Shown piece after piece: positions 33,597 through 42,400 of a stretch of 64,000 nucleotides of DNA. The notes below the pieces were generated by a model, which saw only the letters and a program-made list of their open reading frames with translations, was not told where the DNA came from and did no database searches. Source of the stretch: Gemmatimonas sp. UBA7669 (GTDB lineage Bacteria; Gemmatimonadota; Gemmatimonadetes; Gemmatimonadales; Gemmatimonadaceae); NCBI RefSeq assembly GCF_002483225.1, contig NZ_DLHL01000014.1, positions 3,274 to 67,273 on the forward strand, in the 5' to 3' direction. A program made the position numbers and the translations under genes. Position 1 is the first letter of the stretch, and each line of letters starts with the position of its first letter.

Positions 33597-33953
33597 ATGT
33601 CCGGCGCATTGCTCCGCACCATCCTGCTGCTTACGGCGTCGAATGTGTTCATGACCTACGCCTGGTACGGCCACCTCCGCAATCAGAGCGACAAGCCCTG
33701 GGTGGTGGCCGCGCTCGTGAGCTGGGGCATCGCGCTCTTCGAGTACCTGCTGCAGGTACCGGCCAACCGGGCCGGCTTCACGGTGCTCACCCTGCCGCAG
33801 CTCAAGATGCTGCAGGAGGCCATCGCGTTGACGGTCTTTGTGCCCTTCGCCGTGTTCTACATGAAGCAGCCGGTGAAGCTGGATTTCCTCTGGGCCGGAC
33901 TCTGCATCATGGGGGCCATGTATTTCATGTTCCGGGGCAGTGCCGCCGGGTGA
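33597..33953 (+). CDS. DMT-superfamily DUF486 membrane protein
   Basis: 118 residues, four membrane helices: LLRTILLLTASNVFMTYAWY, WVVAALVSWGIALFEYLLQV, LPQLKMLQEAIALTVFVPFA and FLWAGLCIMGAMYFMFRG. The conserved YAWYGHL and QVPANRAG segments match DUF486, a one-domain relative of the drug/metabolite transporters. Transport substrates are unknown. It lies 48 bp before the tetR gene on the same strand but seems a separate unit, since tetR has its own promoter. Confidence 0.78.
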   Translation: MSGALLRTILLLTASNVFMTYAWYGHLRNQSDKPWVVAALVSWGIALFEYLLQVPANRAGFTVLTLPQLKMLQEAIALTVFVPFAVFYMKQPVKLDFLWAGLCIMGAMYFMFRGSAAG

Positions 33954-33966
33954 CGGGCATTTCTAC

Positions 33967-33995
33967 TTGACAGCGTTAGGTGAATTGACAATATT
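33967..33995 (+). promoter_or_regulatory. tetR promoter overlapping an operator-like site
   Basis: A -35 TTGACA (33967-33972), 17 bp, and a -10 AATATT (33990-33995) lie 6 bases before the ATG at 34002, so the transcript would be leaderless. The 13-mer TTGACAGCGTTAG (33967-33979) matches 11 of 13 bases of the site before the efflux genes. Confidence 0.55.
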
Positions 33996-34001
33996 CGCCA
34001 G

Positions 34002-34658
34002 ATGACCACCTCCGCCATCCGCTCCGCCTCGCTGGCGCGCCGTGAGCGCCAGAAGGCCGAAACCCGCCAGTCCATTCTGGACGCGGCGCGGGAGCTGTTC
34101 GTGAGCGAGGGGGTCGAGGCCACCACCATGCGGGCCATTGCTGCCCGCATTGGCTACACACCCACCGCCATCTACCACCATTTCCGCGACAAGGACGCGC
34201 TCATTCAGGAGCTCTGCCTCGCGGACTTCTCGGCGTTGGGCCAGGCCATGCACAAGATCGGCCGCATCGAGGATCCGGTGGACCGGGTGCGCCGCATGGC
34301 ATATGCCTACACCGATTTTGCGCTCGACAATACGAGCCAGTATCGGTTCATGTTCATGACACCACCAACACAGTCGTTGGCTGTAGCGCACGAAGAGCTC
34401 CACAAGCGTCCGGAAGAGGACGCTTATCTCTTCCTGCTCGACACCGTGACGGAAGGCATCAATCTCGGAGTATATCGTCCGGAGCTCAGCGACCCCGTGG
34501 AGCTGGCCCAGATCTTCTGGGGTGGCCTGCACGGCATCATTTCGCTCTGGCTGACACACTGTGGCAACCCGCACATCATTCTCCGCGACCCCCGCGAGAC
34601 CATCCGGACGCAGTGTGATCTCATCATCCGAGGCGCGCTGCGAAACCCCACGCACTGA
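34002..34658 (+). CDS. TetR-family repressor of the efflux operon
   Basis: 218 residues. N-terminal TetR DNA-binding domain: RQSILDAARELFVSEGVEAT, with the helix-turn-helix MRAIAARIGYTPTAIYHHFR and then DKDALIQEL. The C-terminal part (DPVDRVRRMAYAYTDFALDN, YRFMFMTPP, LGVYRPELSDPVELAQIFWG) fits the TetR_C_33/WHG ligand domain. It precedes an outer membrane channel-adaptor-permease set, and both promoters share a 13-bp site, so it very likely represses itself and the pump. The ligand is unknown. A terminator hairpin separates it from the pump genes. Confidence 0.9.
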   Translation: MTTSAIRSASLARRERQKAETRQSILDAARELFVSEGVEATTMRAIAARIGYTPTAIYHHFRDKDALIQELCLADFSALGQAMHKIGRIEDPVDRVRRMAYAYTDFALDNTSQYRFMFMTPPTQSLAVAHEELHKRPEEDAYLFLLDTVTEGINLGVYRPELSDPVELAQIFWGGLHGIISLWLTHCGNPHIILRDPRETIRTQCDLIIRGALRNPTH

Positions 34659-34695
34659 AGTCCCGTAGCACCACACAACTCGGCATTTCACTCCC

Positions 34696-34713
34696 AGGGC
34701 GCCTCGGCGCCCT
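34696..34713 (+). terminator. Rho-independent-like terminator after tetR
   Basis: AGGGCGC (34696-34702), tetraloop CTCG, GCGCCCT (34707-34713), then the pyrimidine run TCTTC. Confidence 0.75.
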
Positions 34714-34730
34714 TCTTCAGGATCCTTTAC

Positions 34731-34743
34731 TTAACAGTGTTAG
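34731..34743 (+). promoter_or_regulatory. TetR operator-like palindrome before the efflux operon
   Basis: TTAACAGTGTTAG contains a perfect 11-bp palindrome TAACA-G-TGTTA (34732-34742). The sister site at 33967-33979 differs at two bases. Confidence 0.6.
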
Positions 34744-34772
34744 AGAAACGATCCGTGTTTACAAGCAAATCG

Positions 34773-36197
34773 ATGTTCAGGCTGCGACGGCGCAGTCTCA
34801 TGGGGGCCATGCTGCTCACGCCCCTCATCACCGTCGCAACGAACGCCGGCGCCCAAAGCATGAGCCGGGCGAGCAGCGCGGCCACAGCCGATAGCACTCG
34901 GCGCCTGCTCGACCGCTACATCGCCGAGGCGGTGCGCAGCAATCTCGCCCTCGCCCAGCAGCAGGTCGCCGTGCAGCGCGCGGAGGCCGGGGTCCAGGAA
35001 GCCAATGGTCGCTTTCTCCCCAGCCTCGGTCTCAACGCCCGCTACTCCGAGTTCAGCGGCGTCATCAACATCGGCGACTTCATCAACCCCACCTACGCCG
35101 CGCTCAACCAGATCCTCGGTCAGCAGCGCTTCCCCACGGACATCAACGCCACGCTGCCCTTCCGTCAGGAGACCAAGCTCGACCTGCAGATGCCGCTCTT
35201 CAACGGCGCGCTCTTTGGCGCCCGGGCGGCGGCGCGGGCCCAGCGGGATTTGGTAGGCAGCACCCGCGATGCGGCACTCCGCCAACTGGTGGCCGACGTG
35301 CAGTTGGCCTGGCTGCAGGTCGCCAGCGCCACGCGTGCCGTACAGACCCTCGAAGCCACCCTGCCCGTGCTCGACGAGAACCTGCGCGTGAGTGAACGCC
35401 TGGTCAGTGCAGGGCAGGCCACACCCGATGTCGTGCTGCGCGCGCGCGCCGAACGCAGTGATCTCGTGCAGCAACTCGACGACACCCGCAGACTGTGCGC
35501 GGCCGCCATTCGCGGCTTCAATTTGCTGCGCAATCAGGAGCCCGACGCGCCCATTGCCATGGGACTCGCAGGCGACACCGCGGCACTCGCGCAGCAAGAG
35601 CCTGCGGACACGTTGTTGCCACGCGCCGAACTGGTCGCGCATGCCCTGCGCCACCGCGAAGAACTGACGCAGGCCGGCAGTGGCGTGGCGTTGGCCCGTG
35701 CACAGCAGCGCGTGGCCGGCAGTGCGTTCCTGCCCAACCTCTCGCTCGGTGCCAGCTACGGCGTGCAGGGCGACCGCTACCGGTTCGATCGCAACAACGA
35801 CGTGGCCCTCGCTTCGCTGGTGATGTCGTGGAACGTGTTCAACGGGAGACAGGACGACGCGCGCCGCCAACAGGCCAACGCACTCAAGCAGGAGGCCGAG
35901 CTGCGCCTGCGTGAAACCGAGCGCGGCATCGCCACGCAGGTGCACAACGCGGCCGACGCCGTGGACGTGGCACGCAGCAATGTCCGCAGCGCGCGCGATC
36001 GCTACGACGCGGCGCAGCGTGCCTTCACCCTGGTGGAGCGGCGCTACGGCGAAGGCCTCGCCACCCAGGTGGAGTTCCTGAGTGCGCGCGCCGCCTACAC
36101 ATCCGCTGCGCTCAATCAGGTCATCAGTCGCTTCACGCTCGACGCCCGTCTCGTGGAGCTCGAGCGCGTGGCGGCGCTTCGCACACTGCCGCGCTGA
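34773..36197 (+). CDS. TolC-family outer membrane efflux channel
   Basis: 474 residues from ATG 34773; GTG 34737 and GTG 34755 are in-frame alternatives, the first lying in the operator. The signal peptide MGAMLLTPLITVATNAGAQ follows an Arg-rich n-region (MFRLRRRS). Two outer-membrane-efflux repeats are seen: LDRYIAEAVRSNLALAQQQV and AGVQEANGRFLPSLGLNARY in the first, LVAHALRHREELTQAGSGVA and VAGSAFLPNLSLGASYGVQG in the second. Long coiled segments lie in each half. The protein forms the trimeric outer membrane duct of the RND pump encoded downstream. The length is normal for TolC/OprM-like channels. Confidence 0.88.
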   Translation: MFRLRRRSLMGAMLLTPLITVATNAGAQSMSRASSAATADSTRRLLDRYIAEAVRSNLALAQQQVAVQRAEAGVQEANGRFLPSLGLNARYSEFSGVINIGDFINPTYAALNQILGQQRFPTDINATLPFRQETKLDLQMPLFNGALFGARAAARAQRDLVGSTRDAALRQLVADVQLAWLQVASATRAVQTLEATLPVLDENLRVSERLVSAGQATPDVVLRARAERSDLVQQLDDTRRLCAAAIRGFNLLRNQEPDAPIAMGLAGDTAALAQQEPADTLLPRAELVAHALRHREELTQAGSGVALARAQQRVAGSAFLPNLSLGASYGVQGDRYRFDRNNDVALASLVMSWNVFNGRQDDARRQQANALKQEAELRLRETERGIATQVHNAADAVDVARSNVRSARDRYDAAQRAFTLVERRYGEGLATQVEFLSARAAYTSAALNQVISRFTLDARLVELERVAALRTLPR

Positions 36198-36274
36198 AAC
36201 GCGCACGGCATCAGGCGTTTCCAGCAATTCGACAACCACTGCATCTCCCGACCCTCCACACACTCCGGACGAAG

Positions 36275-37477
36275 ATGTCTCTTTCCCATTCACACCATCC
36301 CGCGCGCGCGGCCGCTCTGCTGGCCCTCGTGCTGTTCACTGCCTGCGCTGAAGCGAATGCCAACGCAAATGCCAACGCAAATGCCACAGCCGGCAACGAC
36401 AGTGGTCGCACATCCGCCGCCAATACCACCGACGCGACGGCCGACCCGGTCAGCGTCACGCTCGCCTCGCCGGCTGACGATCTCAGTGCCGCAACCATTG
36501 TGGCCACCGGCACGTTTGCGTCGCGCGATGAAATTCCCCTCGGCTTCAAGATCGGCGGCGTCGTGCATCGGGTCCTCGTGGACGAAGGCGCCGTCGTGCA
36601 GCGCGGCCAGGTGCTGGCTGTGCTGGACCTCCGCGAAATCGACGCGGCTGTGGCCAAGGCGCAGGTCCAGGTGGACAAGGCTACACGTGATCAGGCCCGA
36701 CTCCTGCGCCTCGTGGCCGACAGCGTGGCCACGACGGTGCAACTGCAGGACGCCACTTCGGCCCTCGATGCCGCGCGCGCCGATCTGACCAGTGCGCGGG
36801 TGAACCGCGAGTACGCCACCATCATCGCCCCCGAGGCGGGCACCATTCTGCAGCGTCAGGTCACACCCGGCGCGACTGTTTCGCCCGGTGGCTCCATGTT
36901 CGTGCTGGGCGGCGCGCGGCGTGGCCGCGTGCTGCGCGCCGGGCTGCCTGATCGTGACGCCCTGCGTGTGCAGGCCGGCGACAGCGCCACCGTGCACTTC
37001 GATGCGCTGCCAAGCCAACGCTTTGGCGGTCGGGTGGTGCTCATCGGGCGATCGGCCGATCCGCGCACGGGCACTTACAGCGTGGAGATCGCTTTGCGTG
37101 ACGCTGAGCGCTTGCCCAGTGGACTCGTGGGTGAAGCCCGGGTGCATCTGCGTGATACGTTCCGCGGACGCGGGGCGGCCAGCGATCGTGGCATGACCCC
37201 ACGCACGCTGCCGGCCGACGCCCTGCTCGAGGCCGACGGAGACTCGGCCACCATTTATGTGCTGCGCGACGCCGCCACGGTCAGCGCGGCGGGTGACAGC
37301 ACCTGGACGGCTGCGCGTCAGCGCGTGGCGGTCCTGGGCATCGACGGCGACCGCGTGCAGGTGCAGGGTGTGACGGCCAACGCGCGCGTGGTCGCACGTG
37401 GCGCGCCCTACGTTACTCCGAGCACGCGACTGCGGGTGGTGGCCGCCAATCCGTCCACGCGGGACGCGCGCCCATGA
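36275..37477 (+). CDS. RND efflux periplasmic adaptor (membrane fusion) lipoprotein
   Basis: 400 residues. The lipoprotein signal is ARAAALLALVLFTACAEANA, with lipobox FTAC. Directly after the Cys is an Asn-Ala repeat (NANANANANA), a spacer coded by a 12-bp DNA repeat at 36353-36385. The adaptor fold follows: a lipoyl-like half motif GFKIGGVVHRVLVDEGAVVQ, a coiled-coil hairpin (AVAKAQVQVDKATRDQARLL), the second lipoyl half IIAPEAGTILQRQVTPGATV, then beta-barrel and membrane-proximal domains. It joins the permease to the outer membrane channel. Its stop overlaps the permease start by four bases. Confidence 0.9.
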   Translation: MSLSHSHHPARAAALLALVLFTACAEANANANANANATAGNDSGRTSAANTTDATADPVSVTLASPADDLSAATIVATGTFASRDEIPLGFKIGGVVHRVLVDEGAVVQRGQVLAVLDLREIDAAVAKAQVQVDKATRDQARLLRLVADSVATTVQLQDATSALDAARADLTSARVNREYATIIAPEAGTILQRQVTPGATVSPGGSMFVLGGARRGRVLRAGLPDRDALRVQAGDSATVHFDALPSQRFGGRVVLIGRSADPRTGTYSVEIALRDAERLPSGLVGEARVHLRDTFRGRGAASDRGMTPRTLPADALLEADGDSATIYVLRDAATVSAAGDSTWTAARQRVAVLGIDGDRVQVQGVTANARVVARGAPYVTPSTRLRVVAANPSTRDARP

Positions 37478-40400
37478 ACGGCCTCAGCAACCTCACACGC
37501 TTTGCCGTGGAGCGCTGGCAGTTCACGGTGCTGGTGTTCCTCATGTTCGTGGCACTTGGCGCATCGAGCTGGTTTGCCATTGCCCGCAGCGAAGACCCCA
37601 GCTTCCCGGTGCCCATCTACACGGTGGTGGCGGTGTACCCCGGTGCGTCACCGGAAGACATGGAACAGCTGGTCGCCGATCCGGTGGAGAAGCAGCTCAA
37701 GACACTGGAGAACGTGAAGGAACTGCGCAGCACGAGCAGCGACGGGCTCACGGTCATCCGTATTGAGTTTGACGCCGACGTGGATGCCGAGCGCAAGTAC
37801 GATCAGGTGGTGCGCGAAGTGAACGCTTTGCGTCCTGAACTGCCGGCCGCTCTGCAACGACTCGAGGTGGAGCGCAACCAGAACTCCGATCTCACCGTGT
37901 TTCAGCTGGCGCTCGTGGCGCCGCAGTTGCCCTATGCACAGCTCGAGGATGCGGCGCGGGCACTGGAGGAGCGCGTCGAGCGCATTGCCGGTGTGAAGCG
38001 CGCTGAACGCTGGGCGGCCCCACCACGCGAGCTGCAGGTCACGCTTGATCTCGGACGCATGGCCCGATTCGGCATCACGCCGGCTCAGGTGCTGCAGGCG
38101 CTGGGCAGCGACAACACGCAAATTCCCGGCGGCTCGGTGGACGTGGGGACCCGTCGCTACAACGTGGCCACTCAGGGGCGCTATCGCAGCGTGCAGGACG
38201 TGCAGCGCTCTGTGGTGGCTGGCCGCGACGGTGCGGTGGTGCGGGTGCAGGATGTGGCCACGGTACAGTGGGCCGACGGGGACGCCGTGCACCTCGGCCG
38301 CTACAACGGGCAGCGTGCCATGTGGGTGTCGGTGGCAGTGCAGGAGGGGCAGAACATTTCCACCGTCAAGCAGCGCGTGTGGGCGGTGCTCGACACGGCG
38401 GAGCAAAGCCTGCCCCAGGGGGTCACCCTCGCGCGGGGCTTCGACCAGAGTGAGAACGTGGACTCACGTCTCTCGCGACTGGGCTGGGATTTTGTGATTG
38501 CCATCGTGCTCGTGCTGCTCACGCTGCTGCCACTGGGCACACGCGCCTCGGTGATCGTGATGATCTCCATTCCCACCTCGCTGGCCATGGCGGTCACACT
38601 GCTCTACGTGACGGGCTACTCCATCAATCAGTTGTCCATCGTGGGCTTCGTGATTGCGCTGGGACTGCTGGTCGATGACAGCATCGTGGTGGTGGAAAAC
38701 ATCGCGCGCTTCCTGCGCGAGGGCTACACCCGAACCCAGGCGGCCATCGAGGCCACCAAACAGATCGGCGTGGCCGTGCTCGGCGCCACCTTCACACTCA
38801 TCTTTGCGTTTCTCCCGCTGATCTTCCTGCCGGGATTGTCGGGCAAGTACATCCGTGTGTTGCCCATGGCGGTGGTGTACGCCGTGCTGGCCTCGCTGGT
38901 GGTGTCACTCACCATCATTCCCTGGCTGGCCTCACGCCTCATGCCCCGCGATTCCGCCCCTGAAGGCAACGCCGTGTTGCAGTGGCTCGACCGCGGCATT
39001 CATCGCACCTACGCGCCGCTGCTGCAGCGCGCCATGCACAACCCGCGCACCACACTGGCACTGTCGGCGCTGCTGGTGGTGGGCGCGCTGGCGCTCGTGC
39101 CGGCGGTGGGTTTCTCGCTCTTCCCCAAGGCGGGCACGCCGCAGTATCACGTGGACATCACCACGCCGGAGGGCACGAGCCTGGCCGAAACCGACCGCGC
39201 CGTGCGTCATGCCGAACAGGTGGTGCTGGCTCATCCGGGTACGCGGGCAGTGTTTGCCAACGTGGGCAAGGACAATCCCGAGGTGTACTACAACGTGTTC
39301 CAGCGCGCCGAGTCGCCCACGCGTGGGCAGCTCATCGTGCGCCTGCACGAGTACGACAACGTACGCACACCCATCGTGCTGGACTCACTGCGGGCGCGCA
39401 TGGCGGAGTATCCCGGCGCCCGTATCGAGCTCAAGGAGTTCGAGAACGGTCCGCCCATCGACGCGCCCATCGCCATGCGTCTCGAAGGGCCAGATCTCGA
39501 CACCCTGCAGCAGTTGGCGGCACAAGTGGAGGGCGTGTTTGCGGCCACGGCCGGCACGCAGTACGTGAACAATCCGGTCCGGTTGCGCCGCAGCGACCTG
39601 CGCGTGGTGGTGGATCGCCAGAAGGCGGGCCTGCTCGGGGTGCCGGGCGCCGAGGTGGAGCGGACGCTGCGCTTGGGTGTGGCCGGTCTCGAGGCCGGAA
39701 AGATGCGCGCCAGCAACGGCGAGGAGTATCCCATTCGTGTCGGCATTGCCCACGACGGACGACCGGCACCGCAGGATCTCGAGCGCATCCATGTGAGTTC
39801 GGTAGCCGGCGCCATGGTGCCGCTTTCGCAGATCACGACCACACGCTTTGTGTCTTCGCCCACGTCCATCGATCACCGGGACCGGCAGCGCGCGGTCACC
39901 GTGACCAGCTATGTGCGTGAGGGCTACAACACCGACGCGGTCACCAAGAACATTCTCTCGGCACTCGCCTCGCTCGACCTGCCCGATGGCTATCGCCTCG
40001 TGCCGGCCGGTGAGATTGAGAGTCGACAGGAGAGCTTTGGTGGCATTGGCGGAGCCATCATCGTGGCTGTGTTTGCCATCATGGCCATTCTCGTGCTCGA
40101 GTTCCGTGACTTCCGCACCACGCTGGTGGTGGCGAGCGTGATTCCGCTGGGTGTGGTGGGCGGCATCGTGGCGCTGCTGCTCAGTGGCTACACATTGAGT
40201 TTCACGGCCATGATTGGCTTCGTGGCGCTCGTGGGCATCGAGATCAAGACCAGCATTCTGCTGGTGGACTTCACCGATCAGTTGCGTGCCGAGGGTGTGC
40301 CGCTGGACGAAGCCATTCGCCGCGCGGGTGAAGTGCGTTTCCTGCCCATCGTGCTTACTTCGCTCACGGCCATTGGCGGTCTGCTGCCATTGGCGCTGCA

Positions 40401-40572
40401 GGGCTCGGGGCTCTACTCGCCGCTGGCCTGGGTGATCATTGGCGGTCTGGTGAGCAGCACGCTCATTGCGCGCCTGGTGACGCCGGTACTGTACAAGCTG
40501 CTGGCACCGCGTGATGCCAAGGCGGTGGCGACTGCGCCGTCGGTGGTGATGGGGGCGCCGGCGACGGCTTGA
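37474..40572 (+). CDS. RND-family multidrug efflux permease (AcrB/HAE1-like)
   Basis: 1032 residues, the normal length for the family. It has the usual two-fold layout of one TM helix, a large periplasmic loop and five TM helices in each half. Markers: VERWQFTVLVFLMFVALGAS, VYPGASPEDMEQLVADPVEK, the TM4 signature IALGLLVDDSIVVVENIARF with the paired Asp residues of the proton relay, and IGFVALVGIEIKTSILLVDF in the second half. The proton-driven pump works with the channel and adaptor encoded just upstream. The sequence is closer to HAE1/MexB-like pumps than to metal (CusA) pumps, as no Met triad is seen. ATG 37474 overlaps the adaptor stop. Confidence 0.94.
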   Translation: MNGLSNLTRFAVERWQFTVLVFLMFVALGASSWFAIARSEDPSFPVPIYTVVAVYPGASPEDMEQLVADPVEKQLKTLENVKELRSTSSDGLTVIRIEFDADVDAERKYDQVVREVNALRPELPAALQRLEVERNQNSDLTVFQLALVAPQLPYAQLEDAARALEERVERIAGVKRAERWAAPPRELQVTLDLGRMARFGITPAQVLQALGSDNTQIPGGSVDVGTRRYNVATQGRYRSVQDVQRSVVAGRDGAVVRVQDVATVQWADGDAVHLGRYNGQRAMWVSVAVQEGQNISTVKQRVWAVLDTAEQSLPQGVTLARGFDQSENVDSRLSRLGWDFVIAIVLVLLTLLPLGTRASVIVMISIPTSLAMAVTLLYVTGYSINQLSIVGFVIALGLLVDDSIVVVENIARFLREGYTRTQAAIEATKQIGVAVLGATFTLIFAFLPLIFLPGLSGKYIRVLPMAVVYAVLASLVVSLTIIPWLASRLMPRDSAPEGNAVLQWLDRGIHRTYAPLLQRAMHNPRTTLALSALLVVGALALVPAVGFSLFPKAGTPQYHVDITTPEGTSLAETDRAVRHAEQVVLAHPGTRAVFANVGKDNPEVYYNVFQRAESPTRGQLIVRLHEYDNVRTPIVLDSLRARMAEYPGARIELKEFENGPPIDAPIAMRLEGPDLDTLQQLAAQVEGVFAATAGTQYVNNPVRLRRSDLRVVVDRQKAGLLGVPGAEVERTLRLGVAGLEAGKMRASNGEEYPIRVGIAHDGRPAPQDLERIHVSSVAGAMVPLSQITTTRFVSSPTSIDHRDRQRAVTVTSYVREGYNTDAVTKNILSALASLDLPDGYRLVPAGEIESRQESFGGIGGAIIVAVFAIMAILVLEFRDFRTTLVVASVIPLGVVGGIVALLLSGYTLSFTAMIGFVALVGIEIKTSILLVDFTDQLRAEGVPLDEAIRRAGEVRFLPIVLTSLTAIGGLLPLALQGSGLYSPLAWVIIGGLVSSTLIARLVTPVLYKLLAPRDAKAVATAPSVVMGAPATA

Positions 40573-40688
40573 CGGGCACCCTGCCAACGTCAATTCTTCG
40601 GATGCTACGTATCTCAGGGCCTCGCAGTTGAACGCAGGCGGGGCCCCGTGAGTGTAGTGAAATTCAGCGCGTGCAAGGCGGGGACTTC

Positions 40689-40898
40689 ATGGCAACATCG
40701 GCGAAGCGAAAGAAGAGTCTGATCTTCATTGTGGTCACGCAGACACTGGGGATCATCGTCTCGTCGGCACTGGTGACGTGGATTTTGACGTGGACCGGTC
40801 GCCCATTCCCTGAGGTGCTTCCCATTGGCGTGCTGTTGGCTATCGGATCGTATGCGGTGAACTGGTTCGCTCAGCGGAAGTTCGCTAACCGCGAGTGA
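40689..40898 (+). CDS. Small hypothetical two-helix membrane protein
   Basis: 69 residues from ATG 40689, preceded by GGCGGGG. A basic N-terminus (MATSAKRKKS) and two membrane helices: LIFIVVTQTLGIIVSSALVT and VLPIGVLLAIGSYAVNWFAQ. It ends with a basic RKFANRE. No family is recognised. It overlaps the convergent gene by 14 bp. A GTG start at 40671 is possible but less supported. Confidence 0.55.
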   Translation: MATSAKRKKSLIFIVVTQTLGIIVSSALVTWILTWTGRPFPEVLPIGVLLAIGSYAVNWFAQRKFANRE

Positions 40899-41373
40899 CG
40901 CGGCGGGGCGCCACAGCGCCGCCGGCAAGAGCGCCCAATACGACGGCGAGCGAAAACAGTGGGGCTCCTGCAGAGATATACCAGCCGGCCATGAGCATCC
41001 ACAGGCCGCCGACCAGGCCGCCTACCAGTGCGCCCACCGCCGGCATCGCGCCACCTCGTCCGAACCACGCTTCGCAGACCCGAACAATGCCGACGACCAT
41101 AAGCGCCGGAATGGGTAGCAGTAAAGCCAGGAAGAGCCCATGCCCCAACATGTTCAGCGCGTGTTCGGCGAATTGCTCGAGTGACATGGTTGGGAAACGA
41201 CCATACCATCCGGGGCCTGGGCGATCGCTGTACGGCAGATAACCGAACAGTGGGGCAACCATCAGAAACACGGTGATGCCTCCGGCCAGCACGGCCGTGA
41301 AGCGCAGTGCAGTCATGGCCGCGTCGAGTACCACGCGCAATGAATCGCCACACTTTTCACGGAAGGTGCTCAT
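40885..41373 (-). CDS. Hypothetical four-helix membrane protein
   Basis: 162 residues. Membrane helices are near FTAVLAGGITVFLMVAPLFG, HGLFLALLLPIPALMVVGIV, VGALVGGLVGGLWMLMAGWY and FSLAVVLGALAGGAVAP. A short polar loop, YSDRPGPGWYGRFPTMSLEQ, lies between the first two. There is no family I recognise and no signature residues. Weak similarity in style to small integral proteins with Gly-zipper helices. It is convergent with the small plus-strand gene and shares its last 14 bp. Confidence 0.55.
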   Translation of the reverse strand: MSTFREKCGDSLRVVLDAAMTALRFTAVLAGGITVFLMVAPLFGYLPYSDRPGPGWYGRFPTMSLEQFAEHALNMLGHGLFLALLLPIPALMVVGIVRVCEAWFGRGGAMPAVGALVGGLVGGLWMLMAGWYISAGAPLFSLAVVLGALAGGAVAPRRVTRG

Positions 41374-41470
41374 GACGCAACCAAGTTAGCGCGAGGAATC
41401 GGTGTCCGAACACCTGCGATGTGCGTTGACCGGTGTGCTCGGTCACACGGAGTGGGTCCACGCACTTGAC

Positions 41471-41499
41471 TTGACGTTCGCCGCAGCAAAGCGTCGATT
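41471..41499 (+). promoter_or_regulatory. Promoter with TTGACG and TCGATT, leaderless geometry
   Basis: -35 TTGACG (41471-41476), 17 bp, TCGATT (41494-41499), 6 bases, then ATG 41506. The -10 is weak, but the spacing equals that of the tetR promoter. Confidence 0.45.
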
Positions 41500-41505
41500 T
41501 GCGCC

Positions 41506-42351
41506 ATGCCTCTCTGCACGACGCGACTGCCTGCCACGCCGCATGTGGCACTTGCCCTGTTGTTGCTGGCACGGCCCACTGGCTTGACGGCCCAGGCAAC
41601 GGGTGGCGAAGCGGCCACCGGCACGCTGTCAGGCATGGTGCTGACCGATGTGGGCGAGAAGCCCATCGCAAATGCCGAGGTACGACTCAGCGGCAGCACG
41701 CGCGCGGTGCGCAGCGACTCGGCCGGTCGCTTTGAACTCAGTGGCCTGCCCACGGGCATGCAGCGTTTCGAAGTGCGGGCCATCGGCTTTCAACCTTTGC
41801 GTCAGTCCCTGGTAATTCCCGCCGGCCGCAGCATGGATGTCGACCTGCTGTTGGTAGCCGAGGTCCAGCAGTTGAACACCGTGCGCGTGGGCGCCGAGCC
41901 CGGCGTGGGGGTGCGCAAGCCCTGGTTGAGTGGTTTCGAGGAGCGCCGCAGCTATGGCATTGGCAGCTTCCTCACTGAGACCGAGCTGGAGAAGCAGGAC
42001 CCCAGTCGCTGGGCAAGCGCGGTCGCGCAACATGTGCCCGGCCTGCAGCTGGTGAGTTACAACGGCCGCGCGTCCTTCGGCATCAATCGTGGGCTCATCA
42101 GCTTCAACAACATGCCGCGTGGTGATCGCATGGATCAGTCACAGGGCGCGCCGCGCAGTTGCTACGTGCAGGTCATCATCGACGATGTCGTGCGCTACGC
42201 CAGCCGGGTGGACGAGCCGCTGTTCGACGTCAGCAGCATTGATCCGGGCACGGTGGCGGCGGTGGAGTTCTACAGCGTGAGTCAGTTGCCTGCGCGGTTC
42301 AATCGCGGGGGCAACGCGCCGTGTGGGACGCTGGTCATCTGGAGAAAGTAG
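41506..42351 (+). CDS. Secreted protein with CarboxypepD_reg and TonB-plug-like domains, no barrel
   Basis: 281 residues. Signal peptide ALALLLLARPTGLTAQ. A carboxypeptidase-regulatory-like beta sandwich follows (SGMVLTDVGEKPIANAEVRL, SDSAGRFELSGLPTGMQRFE, VRAIGFQPLRQSLV). A plug-like stretch comes next (LNTVRVGAEPGV, SFLTETELEKQDPSRWASAV, with DPGTVAAVEFYSVSQLPARF near the end). In normal TonB-dependent receptors a 22-strand barrel of 500 or more residues comes next; here the protein stops after the plug with GTLVIWRK. Similar short proteins are frequent in Gemmatimonadota and Bacteroidota. The role is unknown. It may bind a partner in the periplasm. Confidence 0.78.
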   Translation: MPLCTTRLPATPHVALALLLLARPTGLTAQATGGEAATGTLSGMVLTDVGEKPIANAEVRLSGSTRAVRSDSAGRFELSGLPTGMQRFEVRAIGFQPLRQSLVIPAGRSMDVDLLLVAEVQQLNTVRVGAEPGVGVRKPWLSGFEERRSYGIGSFLTETELEKQDPSRWASAVAQHVPGLQLVSYNGRASFGINRGLISFNNMPRGDRMDQSQGAPRSCYVQVIIDDVVRYASRVDEPLFDVSSIDPGTVAAVEFYSVSQLPARFNRGGNAPCGTLVIWRK

Positions 42352-42400
42352 GCGACGCTGCCGACGCAACGGAGCACGCGACCACGCAAACAGCCGCGCA

